Part shown: one piece after another, positions 54,087 to 64,000 of the stretch
Position numbering within the stretch: position 1 is the first letter of the stretch
Layout: every line of letters starts with the position of its first letter
Origin: Apostichopus japonicus
Lineage: Eukaryota > Echinodermata > Holothuroidea > Aspidochirotida > Stichopodidae
Reading direction: 5' to 3'
NCBI RefSeq assembly: GCF_037975245.1
Contig: NC_092582.1
Location: forward strand, 8,020,001 to 8,084,000
Length of the DNA: 64,000 bases
Notes under the pieces: generated by a model
Told to the model about the DNA's origin: nothing
The model's input: only the letters and a program-made list of their open reading frames with translations
The model's database searches: none
Program-made: the position numbers and the translations under genes

Positions 54087-54344
54087 GACGGAGTGTATAG
54101 CCTATTGGTTAACGCCGGCGTCTCCCAGTCATGAGATCCCCTGTTCGATTCCCCGCCGACAGCAAGGTGTGTCGTCTGGCAAGGGTGTTGTTCAATAAAC
54201 AACTTCCCGACATGGACGTTAAATGGATGTGTGCCGAGAGATTGGCTTCGGTCAGCTTGCGAGTCTATAAGCCTCCATGGCTTCTTTCGCGAGTTCCTGC
54301 TTGTGGGAAGATCACATATACATACATACATACATACATACATA
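54087..54344 (+). mobile_element. tRNA-derived SINE (family 2), array copy 4, box B mutated
   Basis: It lies 3359 bp after copy 3. The body and long tail match copies 1 and 5. Box B reads TGTTCGATTCC (54142-54152) instead of GGTTCGATTCC, a change at the first conserved G that would be expected to weaken polymerase III initiation. Confidence 0.9.
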
Positions 54345-56834
54345 ATTTGTATATATGTATGATGATTTGTAAATAAATACACTAGGGAAACCATTTCCAC
54401 GGTCAATAAATAGCTATTACCGATCTGCTATAGGCAGTAGCAGTGATTACGTCATCTATCCCTCGTGTCGAAGCTATACAATCGCCATAGGAGAGTTGTT
54501 TACGTGTAGATGATGTCCCAATCCTACGTGTTAGGGTTATATGCCTTCGTCTGGTCGCATTTTTGTTCCTTCTAGTCCAAGCAGGCTCGAATGAGCATCA
54601 TTACGCGTAGATTGCGTTCATAGGGGACGAATTAGACGCTGATTTCGGGGATAATTTGTATATATGTGTGATGGTTTGTAAATAAATACACTAGGGAAAC
54701 CATTTCCACGGTCAATAAATAGCTATTACCGATCTGCTATAGGCAGTAGCAGTGATTACGTCATCTATCCCACGTGTCGAAGCTATACAATCGCCATAGG
54801 AGAGTTGTTTACGTGTAGATGATGTCGCAATCCTACGTGTTAGGGGTATATGTCTTCGTCTGTTCGCATTTTTGTTCCTTCTAGTCCAAGCAGGCTCGAA
54901 TGAGCATCATTACACGTAGATTACGTTCATACGGGACGAATTAGACGCTGATTCCGGGCATAATTTGTATATATGTATGATGATTTGTAAATAAATACAC
55001 TAGGGAAACCATTTCCACGGTCAATAAATAGCTATTACCGATCTGCTATAGGCAGTAGCAGTGATTACGTCATCTATCCCACGTGTCGAAGCTATACAAT
55101 CGCCATAGGAGAGTTGTTTACGTGTAGATGATGTCGCAATCCTACGTGTTAGGGGTATATGTCTTCGTCTGTTCGCATTTTTGTTCCTTCTAGTCCAAGC
55201 AGGCTCGAACGAGCATCATTACGCGTAGATTGCGTTCATACGGGACGAATTAGACGCTGATTCCGGGGATAATTTGTATATATGTGTGATGATTTGTAAA
55301 TAAATACACTAGGGAAACCATTTCCACGGTCAATAAATAGCTATTACCGATCTGCTATAAGCAGTAGCAGTGATTACGTCATCTATCCCACGTGTTGAAG
55401 CTATACAATCGCCATAGGAGAGTTGTTTACGTGTAGATGATGTCGCAATCCTACGTGTTAGGGGTATATGTCTTCGTCTGGTCGCATTTTTGTAGTTCCT
55501 TCTAGTCCAAGCAGGCTCGAATGAGCATCATTACGCGTAGAATGGGACCATAGGGGACGAATTAGACGCTGACTTCGGGGATAATTTGTATATATGTATG
55601 ATGATTTGTAAATAAATACACTAAGGAAACCATTTCCACGGTCAATAAATAGCTATTACCGATCTGCTATAGGCAGTAGCAGTGATTACGTCATCTATCC
55701 CACGTGTCGAAGCTATACAATCGCCATAGGAGAGTTGTTTACGTGTAGATGATGTCGCAATCCTACGTGTTAGGGGTATATGTCTTCGTCTGTTCGCATT
55801 TTTGTTCCTTCTAGTCCAAGCAGGCTCGAATGATTATCATTGCGCGTAGATTGCGTTCATAGGGGACGAATTAGACGCTGATTTCGGGGATAATTTGTAT
55901 ATATGTATGATGATTTGTAAATAAATACACTAGGGAAACCATTTCCACGGTCAATAAATAGCTATTACCGATCTGCTATAGGCAGTAGCAGTGATTACGT
56001 CATCTATCCCACGTGTCGAAGCTATACAATCGCCATAGGAGAGTTCTTTACGTGTAGATGATGTCGCATTCCTACGTGTTAGGGGTATATGTCTTCGTCT
56101 GGTCGCATTTTTGTTCCTTCTAGTCCAAGCAGGCTCGAATGAGTATCATTACGCGTAGATTGCGTCCATAGGGGACGAATTAGACGCTGATTTCGGGGAT
56201 AATTTGTATATATGTATGATGATTTGTAAATAAATACACTAGGGAAACCATTTCCACGGTCAATAAATAGCTATTACCGATCTGCTATAGGCAGTAGCAG
56301 TGATTACGTCATCTATCCCTCGTGTCGAAGCTATACAATCGCCATAGGAGAGTTGTTTACGTGTAGATGATGTCCCAATCCTACGTGTTAGGGTTATATG
56401 CCTTCGTCTGGTCGCATTTTTGTTCCTTCTAGTCCAAGCAGGCTCGAATGAGCATCATTACGCGTAGATTGCGTTCATAGGGGACGAATTAGACGCTGAT
56501 TTCAAGTATAATTTGTATATATGTATGATGATTTGTAAATAAATACACTAGGGAAACCATTTCCACCGTCAATAAATAGCTATTACCGATCTGCTATAGG
56601 CAGTAGCAGTGATTACGTCATCTATCCCACGTGTCGAAGCTATACAATCGCCATAGGAGAGTTGTTTACGTGTAGATGATGTCGCAATCCTACGTGTTAG
56701 GGGTATATGTCTTCGTCTGGTCGCATTTTTGTTCCTTCTAGTCCAAGCAGGCTCGAATGAGTATCATTACGCGTAGATTGCGTCCATAGGGGACGAATTA
56801 GACGCTGATTTCAAGTATAATTAAGTATAATTAA

Positions 56835-57092
56835 GACGGAGTGTATAGCCTATTGGTTAACGCCGGCGTCTCCCAGTCATGAGATCCCCGGTTCGATTCC
56901 CCGCCGACAGCAAGGTGTGTCGTCTGGCAAGGGTGTTGTTCAATAAACAACTTCCCGACATGGACGTTAAATGGATGTGTGCCGAGAGATTGGCTTCGGT
57001 CAGCTTGCGAGTCTATAAGCCTCCATGGCTTCTTTCGCGAGTTCCTGCTTGTGGGAAGATCACATATACATACATACATACATACATACATA
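56835..57092 (+). mobile_element. tRNA-derived SINE (family 2), array copy 5
   Basis: It lies 2748 bp after copy 4, which equals eight monomers plus the insert. The body and long (CATA) tail match copy 1. Box A and box B are intact. Confidence 0.9.
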
Positions 57093-59271
57093 ATTTGTAT
57101 ATATGTATGATGATTTGTAAATAAATACACTAGGGAAACCATTTCCACGGTCAATAAATAGCTATTACCGATCTGCTATAGGCAGTAGCAGTGATTACGT
57201 CATCTATCCCTCGTGTCGAAGCTATACAATCGCCATAGGAGAGTTGTTTACGTGTAGATGATGTCCCAATCCTACGTGTTAGGGTTATATGCCTTCGTCT
57301 GGTCGCATTTTTGTTCCTTCTAGTCCAAGCAGGCTCGAATGAGCATCATTACGCGTAGATTGCGTTCATAGGGGACGAATTAGACGCTGATTTCGGGGAT
57401 AATTTGTATATATGTGTGATGGTTTGTAAATAAATACACTAGGGAAACCATTTCCACGGTCAATAAATAGCTATTACCGATCTGCTATAGGCAGTAGCAG
57501 TGATTACGTCATCTATCCCACGTGTCGAAGCTATACAATCGCCATAGGAGAGTTGTTTACGTGTAGATGATGTCGCAATCCTACGTGTTAGGGGTATATG
57601 TCTTCGTCTGTTCGCATTTTTGTTCCTTCTAGTCCAAGCAGGCTCGAATGAGCATCATTACACGTAGATTACGTTCATAGGGGACGAATTAGACGCTGAT
57701 TCCGGGCATAATTTGTATATATGTGTGATGATTTGTAAATAAATACACTAGGGAAACCATTTCCACGGTCAATAAATAGCTATTACCGATCTGCTATAGG
57801 CAGTAGCAGTGATTACGTCATCTATCCCACGTGTCGAAGCTATACAATCGCCATAGGAGAGTTGTTTACGTGTAGATGATGTCGCAATCCTACGTGTTAG
57901 GGGTATATGTCTTCGTCTGGTCGCATTTTTGTTCCTTCTAGTCCAAGCAGGCTCGAATGAGTATCATTACGCGTAGATTGCGTCCATAGGGGACGAATTA
58001 GACGCTGATTCCGGGCATAATTTGTATATATGTGTGATGATTTGTAAATAAATACACTAGGGAAACCATTTCCACGGTCAATAAATAGCTATTACCGATC
58101 TGCTATAGGCAGTAGCAGTGATTACGTCATCTATCCCACGTGTCGAAGCTATACAATCGCCATAGGAGAGTTGTTTACGTGTAGATGATGTCGCAATCCT
58201 ACGTGTTAGGGGTATATGTCTTCGTCTGGTCGCATTTTTGTTCCTTCTAGTCCAAGCAGGCTCGAATGAGTATCATTACGCGTAGATTGCGTCCATAGGG
58301 GACGAATTAGACGCTGATTTCAAGTATAATTTGTATATATGTGTGATGATTTGTAAATAAATACACTAGGGAAACCATTTCCACGGTCAATAAATAGCTA
58401 TTACCGATCTGCTATAAGCAGTAGCAGTGATTACGTCATCTATCCCACGTGTCGAAGCTATACAATCGCCATAGGAGAGTTGTTTACGTGTAGATGATGT
58501 CCCAATCCTACGTGTTAGGGTTATATGCCTTCGTCTGGTCGCATTTTTGTTCCTTCTAGTCCAAGCAGGCTCGAATGAGCATCATTACGCGTAGATTGCG
58601 TTCATAGGGGACGAATTAGACGCTGATATCGGGGATAATTTGTATATATGTATGATGATTTGTAAATAAATACACTAGGGAAACCATTTCCACGGTCAAT
58701 AAATAGCTATTACCGATCTGCTATAGGCAGTAGCAGTGATTACGTCATCTATCCCACGTGTCGAAGCTATACAATCGCCATAGGAGAGTTGTTTACGTGT
58801 AGATGATGTCGCAATCCTACGTGTTAGGGGTATATGTCTTCGTCTGGTCGCATTTTTGTTCCTTCTAGTCCAAGCAGGCTCGAATGAGTATCATTACGCG
58901 TAGATTGCGTCCATAGGGGACGAATTAGACGCTGATTCCGGGCATAATTTGTATATATGTGTGATGATTTGTAAATAAATACACTAGGGAAACCATTTCC
59001 ACGGTCAATAAATAGCTATTACCGATCTGCTATAAGCAGTAGCAGTGATTACGTCATCTATCCCACGTGTTGAAGCTATACAATCGCCATAGGAGAGTTG
59101 TTTACGTGTAGATGATGTCGCAATCCTACGTGTTAGGGGTATATGTCTTCGTCTGGTCGCATTTTTGTTCCTTCTAGTCCAAGCAGGCTCGAATGATTAT
59201 CATTACGCGTAGATTGCGTCCATAGGGGACGAATTAGACGCTGATTTCAAGTATAATTTGATTTCAAGTAA

Positions 59272-60693
59272 AACCAAATCCCCAGTACAGCCATCATCGG
59301 TACTTTCGACGTCACTTCTCTGTACACTAACATCCCTCATGCTGAAGGTATCGCAGCCACGTGTGCAGCCCTGTCTAAGAAGGTCCACCCTTGTCCACCC
59401 ATCTCTGACATCAAAGCTCTCATGCAACAGGTTCTCACCAAAAACAACTTCACGTTCATGGACAAGCATTACCTTCAAAGACACGGGACTGCCATGGGAA
59501 CCAGGATGGCTCCTTCCTTTGCATGTCTGTTTATGTCTAGCCTTGAAGAACGCATGCTCAGTACGGCTCCCTGCCGTCCCCTTATCTGGTGGCGCTACAT
59601 TGATGACATCTTCTTCATTTGGACCAGTGATGAGGATAGCCTGCTCACCTTCATCCATCACATCAATTCTTTCCACAGCACCATCAAATTCACCTCTGAT
59701 TACTCTCACCAACAGGTTAACTTTCTCGATGTGACTGTTCGCAAGGAACACGGTTCTCTCTCTACAGACTTATACACCAAGCCCACAGACACACACCAGT
59801 ATCTCCATTCTTCAAGCTGCCATCCCCGTCACTGCAAGTCTGGAATTGCCTACAGTCAAGCACTTCGTCTTCGTCGCATTTGCTCTAACAATTCCTCTTT
59901 CATTCGCCATACAGATGCTTTGGAAAAACACCTTATTGCCAGGGGCCATAGTGCCAGAAGGGTGCGTGAAGCCATTCAGAGAGTCCGCTCCCTTTCCAGA
60001 TCATCTACTTTGGCAGTGAAGGACAAAAAGGGACGAGATTGCGACAACAAGCTGCCCCTGGTTGTTACTTTCCACCCAAATCTTCCTCCCCTTCAGAAAA
60101 TCACCTCTAACAACCACAACATTCTCCTCACTTCAGATAGACTCCAACGAGCCGTCCCTGAAAAACCCATCATCGCCTACAGACGACCACGCAACCTACG
60201 AGACCTTCTTGTACGTGCTGCTGTTCCACCTCTTACTTCTAACCCCACACCCATTCAGCATGGTACCTTCAAATGTGATCGTACTTCGAGATGCATCGTC
60301 TGCAGCCACCACATTGTTGAATCCAATTCCATCACCAGCCACAGCATGCAACTCACACACAAGACTAAGGGTCACATCACTTGCACTACCACCAATGTCA
60401 TCTATCTGATCTCTTGTAGAGTTTGCGGCATCCAGTATGTTGGCGAAACCAAAACCACCCTCAAGAAGCGATTCTATGGTCACAGATCCACAGTCAACAC
60501 CATGAAGACTGAGACCCCAGTTGGAGAACATTTTAACCTTCCCAACCATACCATTAACGACATGTCCCTACAGGGGATTGAATCCTTAGGTAGCCGTCCT
60601 GACCTAGTACGAATCAGCAGAGAGAGGCTCTGGATGCAACGCCTTCGTACCATTCAACCTCATGGGCTGAACATTCAGGAAGGACATGACTAA
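59272..60693 (+). CDS. Penelope-like element polyprotein, C-terminal part (RT + GIY-YIG endonuclease)
   Basis: An open frame of 473 codons has no start of its own; the first ATG is at 59422. It opens a few residues before RT motif A, FDVTSLYTNIPH (residues 12-23). Next come motif B, GTAMGTRMAPSFA (72-84), motif C, YIDDIFFIW (109-117), and the NFLDVTV block. The C-terminal third holds a GIY-YIG-type nuclease region with IYLIS (about 377-381), IQYVGET (about 387-393), RFYGHRS and a later RERLWMQRL. The RT-then-GIY-YIG order is diagnostic for endonuclease-bearing PLEs. The catalytic aspartates Asp13, Asp111 and Asp112 are present and there is no internal stop. The missing N-terminal RT region means this copy cannot encode a full enzyme. 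A minus-strand frame over the 5' end is a shadow. Confidence 0.92.
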   Translation, partial: NQIPSTAIIGTFDVTSLYTNIPHAEGIAATCAALSKKVHPCPPISDIKALMQQVLTKNNFTFMDKHYLQRHGTAMGTRMAPSFACLFMSSLEERMLSTAPCRPLIWWRYIDDIFFIWTSDEDSLLTFIHHINSFHSTIKFTSDYSHQQVNFLDVTVRKEHGSLSTDLYTKPTDTHQYLHSSSCHPRHCKSGIAYSQALRLRRICSNNSSFIRHTDALEKHLIARGHSARRVREAIQRVRSLSRSSTLAVKDKKGRDCDNKLPLVVTFHPNLPPLQKITSNNHNILLTSDRLQRAVPEKPIIAYRRPRNLRDLLVRAAVPPLTSNPTPIQHGTFKCDRTSRCIVCSHHIVESNSITSHSMQLTHKTKGHITCTTTNVIYLISCRVCGIQYVGETKTTLKKRFYGHRSTVNTMKTETPVGEHFNLPNHTINDMSLQGIESLGSRPDLVRISRERLWMQRLRTIQPHGLNIQEGHD

Positions 60694-61005
60694 CTTTCCT
60701 CTGTTCCCTACTCCTTCTCCCCTTTCTCCCTCCCCCCCCCCCCCTTTCACTCTTCTTCTCACAGCTCTCTTCCCCTCCATTTTTCTTCACACCTTTCTGT
60801 CTTTGTCCCTCTCCAGTTTATTCCTTACCCTGTGCCTTTAATCCTCTCTTTGTCCCTCCACAGTTTATCTCCTTCCTCTCCTCTTCTCCTGTTGCTTTCT
60901 ACTTATAATCCCCTTTCATCCATCCCATTGTGTTCACCGTGCTCATTAACCTGTCTGTATTCTGTGCGTGTTTTTGTCCCCTCTGTTACTGTAACTTGTC
61001 ATTTA

Positions 61006-61044
61006 GCCTCTGAAGAAGATCCTGCTAGGATCGAAACGTCAGGC
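61006..61044 (+). ncRNA. Hammerhead-ribozyme-like motif in the PLE 3' end
   Basis: Stem I is GCCT (61006-61009) with AGGC (61041-61044). The core is CTGAAGA (61010-61016), then stem II GATCC/GGATC around TGCTA, GAAA (61033-61036) and CGTC (61037-61040), with predicted cleavage after that C. Stem III is two pairs (A-U, C-G) with no loop. One extra A separates CTGAAGA from stem II, unlike the textbook core. It is the best preserved of three copies in the window. Confidence 0.6.
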
Positions 61045-61060
61045 CAACTTTCTTTTACAC

Positions 61061-63812
61061 AAGTATAATTTGTATATATGTATGATGATTTGTAAATAAA
61101 TACACTAGGGAAACCATTTCCACGGTCAATAAATAGCTATTACCGATCTGCTATAGGCAGTAGCAGTGATTACGTCATCTATCCCACGTGTCGAAGCTAT
61201 ACAATCGCCATAGGAGAGTTGTTTACGTGTAGATGATGTCGCAATCCTACGTGTTAGGGGTATATGTCTTCGTCTGGTCGCATTTTTGTTCCTTCTAGTC
61301 CAAGCAGGCTCGAATGAGTATCATTACGCGTAGATTGCGTCCATAGGGGACGAATTAGACGCTGATTTCGGGGATAATTTGTATATATGTATGATGATTT
61401 GTAAATAAATACACTAGGGAAACCATTTCCACGGTCAATAAATAGCTATTACCGATCTGCTATAGGCAGTAGCAGTGATTACGTCATCTATCCCTCGTGT
61501 CGAAGCTATACAATCGCCATAGGAGAGTTGTTTACGTGTAGATGATGTCCCAATCCTACGTGTTAGGGTTATATGCCTTCGTCTGGTCGCATTTTTGTTC
61601 CTTCTAGTCCAAGCAGGCTCGAATGAGCATCATTACGCGTAGATTGCGTTCATAGGGGACGAATTAGACGCTGATTTCGGGGATAATTTGTATATATGTA
61701 TGATGATTTGTAAATAAATACACTAGGGAAACCATTTCCACGGTCAATAAATAGCTATTACCGATCTGCTATAGGCAGTAGCAGTGATTACGTCATCTAT
61801 CCCACGTGTCGAAGCTATACAATCGCCATAGGAGAGTTGTTTACGTGTAGATGATGTCGCAATCCTACGTGTTAGGGGTATATGTCTTCGTCTGGTCGCA
61901 TTTTTGTTCCTTCTAGTCCAAGCAGGCTCGAATGAGTATCATTACGCGTAGATTGCGTCCATAGGGGACGAATTAGACGCTGATTTCAAGTATAATTAAG
62001 TATAATTAAGGCGGAGTGTATAGCCTATTGGTTAACGCCGGCGTCTCCTAGTCATGAGATCCCCGGTTCGATTCCCCGCCGACAGCAAGGTGTGTCGTCT
62101 GGCAAGGGTGTTGTTCAATAAACAACTTCCCGACATGGACGTTAAATGGATGTGTGCCGAGAGATTGGCTTCGGTCAGCTTGCGAGTCTATAAGCCTCCA
62201 TGGCTTCTTTCGCGAGTTCCTGCTTGTGGGAAGATCACATATACATACATACATACATACATAATTTGTATATATGTATGATGATTTGTAAATAAATACA
62301 CTAGGGAAACCATTTCCACGCTCAATAAATAGCTATTACCGATCTGCTATAGGCAGTAGCAGTGATTACGTCATCTATCCCACGTGTCGAAGCTATACAA
62401 TCGCCATAGGAGAGTTGTTTACGTGTAGATGATGTCGCAATCCTACGTGTTAGGGTTATATGCCTTCGTCTGGTCGCATTTTTGTTCCTTCTAGTCCAAG
62501 CAGGCTCGAATGAGCATCATTACGCGTAGATTGCGTTCATAGGGGACGAATTAGACGCTGATTTCGGGGATAATTTGTATATATGTGTGATGGTTTGTAA
62601 ATAAATACACTAGGGAAACCATTTCCACGGTCAATAAATAGCTATTACCGATCTGCTATAGGCAGTAGCAGTGATTACGTCATCTATCCCACGTGTCGAA
62701 GCTATACAATCGCCATAGGAGAGTTGTTTACGTGTAGATGATGTCGCAATCCTACGTGTTAGGGGTATATGTCTTCGTCTGGTCTCATTTTTGTTCCTTC
62801 TAGTCCAAGCAGGCTCGAATGAGCATCATTACACGTAGATTACGTCCATAGGGGACGAATTAGACGCTGATTTCAAGTATAATTTGTATATATGTGTGAT
62901 GATTTGTAAATAAATACACTAGGGAAACCATTTCCACGGTCAATAAATAGCTATTACCGATCTGCTATAAGCAGTAGCAGTGATTACGTCATCTATCCCA
63001 CGTGTCGAAGCTATACAATCGCCATAGGAGAGTTGTTTACGTGTAGATGATGTCCCAATCCTACGTGTTAGGGTTATATGCCTTCGTCTGGTCGCATTTT
63101 TGTTCCTTCTAGTCCAAGCAGGCTCGAATGAGCATCATTACGCGTAGATTGCGTTCATAGGGGACGAATTAGACGCTGATATCGGGGATAATTTGTATAT
63201 ATGTATGATGATTTGTAAATAAATACACTAGGGAAACCATTTCCACGGTCAATAAATAGCTATTACCGATCTGCTATAGGCAGTAGCAGTGATTACGTCA
63301 TCTATCCCACGTGTCGAAGCTATACAATCGCCATAGGAGAGTTGTTTACGTGTAGATGATGTCGCAATCCTACGTGTTAGGGGTATATGTCTTCGTCTGG
63401 TCGCATTTTTGTTCCTTCTAGTCCAAGCAGGCTCGAATGAGTATCATTACGCGTAGATTGCGTCCATAGGGGACGAATTAGACGCTGATTCCGGGCATAA
63501 TTTGTATATATGTGTGATGATTTGTAAATAAATACACTAGGGAAACCATTTCCACGGTCAATAAATAGCTATTACCGATCTGCTATAAGCAGTAGCAGTG
63601 ATTACGTCATCTATCCCACGTGTTGAAGCTATACAATCGCCATAGGAGAGTTGTTTACGTGTAGATGATGTCGCAATCCTACGTGTTAGGGGTATATGTC
63701 TTCGTCTGGTCGCATTTTTGTTCCTTCTAGTCCAAGCAGGCTCGAATGATTATCATTACGCGTAGATTGCGTCCATAGGGGACGAATTAGACGCTGATTT
63801 CAAGTATAATTT
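61061..63812. repeat. 309-bp satellite array, block between two PLE copies
   Basis: About eight monomers plus one SINE copy. The stretch from about 62871 repeats 58318-59260 at an offset of 4553 bp, including shared private variants (CTATAAGCAG, GATATCGGGG, CACGTGTTGAAG, GAATGATTATC). The array continues past the window. Confidence 0.98.
62010..62263 (+). mobile_element. tRNA-derived SINE (family 2), array copy 6
   Basis: It lies 5175 bp after copy 5, equal to ten monomers plus the PLE and the insert. The head starts GCGGAG as in copy 3, but the body (GCTTGCGAG, TTCCTGCTTG) matches copies 1, 4 and 5, and the tail is the short form. It has a private CTCCTAGTC variant. It is a mosaic of the other copies. 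Confidence 0.9.
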
Positions 63813-64000
63813 GATTTCAAGTAAAACCAAATCCCCAGTACAGCCATCATCGGTACTTTCGACGTCACTTCTCTGTACACTAACATCCCTCATGCTGAAG
63901 GTATCGCAGCCACGTGTGCAGCCCTGTCTAAGAAGGTCCACCCTTGTCCACCCATCTCTGACATCAAAGCTCTCATGCAACAGGTTCTCACCAAAAACAA
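63813..64000 (+). mobile_element. Second Penelope-like element copy, cut by the window end
   Basis: It has the same left junction as 59260, including the 11-bp GATTTCAAGTA filler. The visible 188 bases show no difference from 59260-59447, and the frame is open through RT motif A. It is a duplicate carried by the satellite, not a second insertion. Confidence 0.95.

Larger units (their letters stand above)
39694..59259. repeat. 309-bp satellite array, left block (about 57 monomers)
   Basis: Head-to-tail monomers with a period of exactly 309 bp (for example 44138 to 44447), beginning by convention at GTGTTAGGG. Monomers fall into diagnostic classes: GTTAGGGGTATATGTC or GTTAGGGTTATATGCC; CCCACGTGTCG or CCCTCGTGTCG; TTCAAGTATAATTT, CGGGGATAATTT or CCGGGCATAATTT. 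Class order recurs together with the SINE copies, giving higher-order units of 10, 11, 10 and 8 monomers. Each monomer has two AATAAA-type words, a TTACGTCA bZIP-like word and often a CACGTG E-box. No reading frame crosses a monomer. The first monomer is clearly the most diverged. Confidence 0.98.
59260..61060 (+). mobile_element. 5'-truncated Penelope-like retroelement inserted in the satellite
   Basis: The element proper starts at 59271 and ends at TTTTACAC (61060), the same 3' end as the fragments at 6288 and 25730. The target duplication AAGTATAATTT flanks it (59249-59259 and 61061-61071). Between the left duplication and the element are 11 extra bases, GATTTCAAGTA, copied from just upstream of the target. 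The element encodes the C-terminal part of RT plus a GIY-YIG domain, then a pyrimidine-rich 3' UTR and a hammerhead-like motif. The N-terminal RT fingers and 5' region are missing. Confidence 0.92.

Noticed and set aside
59203-59751. 182-residue minus-strand frame over the PLE start
   Set aside because: It is the antisense of the RT frame, whose plus strand has clear RT motifs A, B and C. It also runs into satellite sequence.
43693-62281. Repeated 75-107 residue frames on both strands in each SINE copy, seemingly a conserved small protein family
   Set aside because: They coincide exactly with the tRNA-derived SINE and its CATA tail, run on both strands at once, and are alike only because the SINE copies are duplicates.
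40460-63780. Telomere-like GTTAGGGG word in each monomer
   Set aside because: It occurs once per 309 bp and never as a short tandem run, so it is not telomeric repeat DNA.
40460-63780. Satellite monomer as a retrozyme (self-cleaving satellite RNA)
   Set aside because: I searched the monomer for CTGANGA followed by GAAA in hammerhead order and found none. The motif is only in the PLE 3' ends.
39694-63812. CRISPR-like repeat array
   Set aside because: The units are 309-bp near-identical head-to-tail monomers with no unique spacers, in a eukaryotic genome.

Overview
This is eukaryotic nuclear DNA, most likely from a marine invertebrate. Genes are split into many short exons with GT-AG introns, the base composition is AT-rich, and introns carry tRNA-derived SINEs, MITEs, a hAT element, a LINE tail and Penelope-like element (PLE) pieces. 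Runs of the AGGCCTAGGCCTA type (near 38155 and 38850) look like echinoderm genomes. That placement is inference; nothing in the window names the species.

Two complete protein-coding genes lie on the minus strand. The first (23580 down to 3190) is ABHD16A, a membrane-bound alpha/beta-hydrolase of phosphatidylserine breakdown. It was assembled here from 18 coding exons into one uninterrupted 540-residue frame. The second (37218 down to 28059) is a PLP-dependent class V aminotransferase-fold enzyme of the isopenicillin-N-epimerase / cysteine-desulfhydrase-like group: seven coding exons, 450 residues, with an N-terminal membrane anchor. They lie head-to-tail about 4.5 kb apart, and nothing shows that they act in one pathway. 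Notable insertions are a 58-bp triplication across an exon/intron boundary of ABHD16A, and a 1.9-kb hAT element beginning (with its target duplication) at intron base +7 of the second gene.

From 39694 to the end the window is a satellite array of a 309-bp monomer (about 65 copies seen). Its left edge is decayed and lies inside a MITE copy. The array carries six copies of one tRNA-derived SINE insertion and a 5'-truncated PLE (RT plus GIY-YIG domains, with a hammerhead-like motif near its 3' end). The start of a second PLE copy is cut by the window end. These insertions were amplified with the monomers as higher-order repeats of 8-11 monomers. The SINE, the PLE and a hAT-like MITE all entered the same roughly 25-bp AT-rich stretch of the monomer.

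I found no other convincing genes. Most other reading frames are low-complexity translations, repeat shadows or chance.
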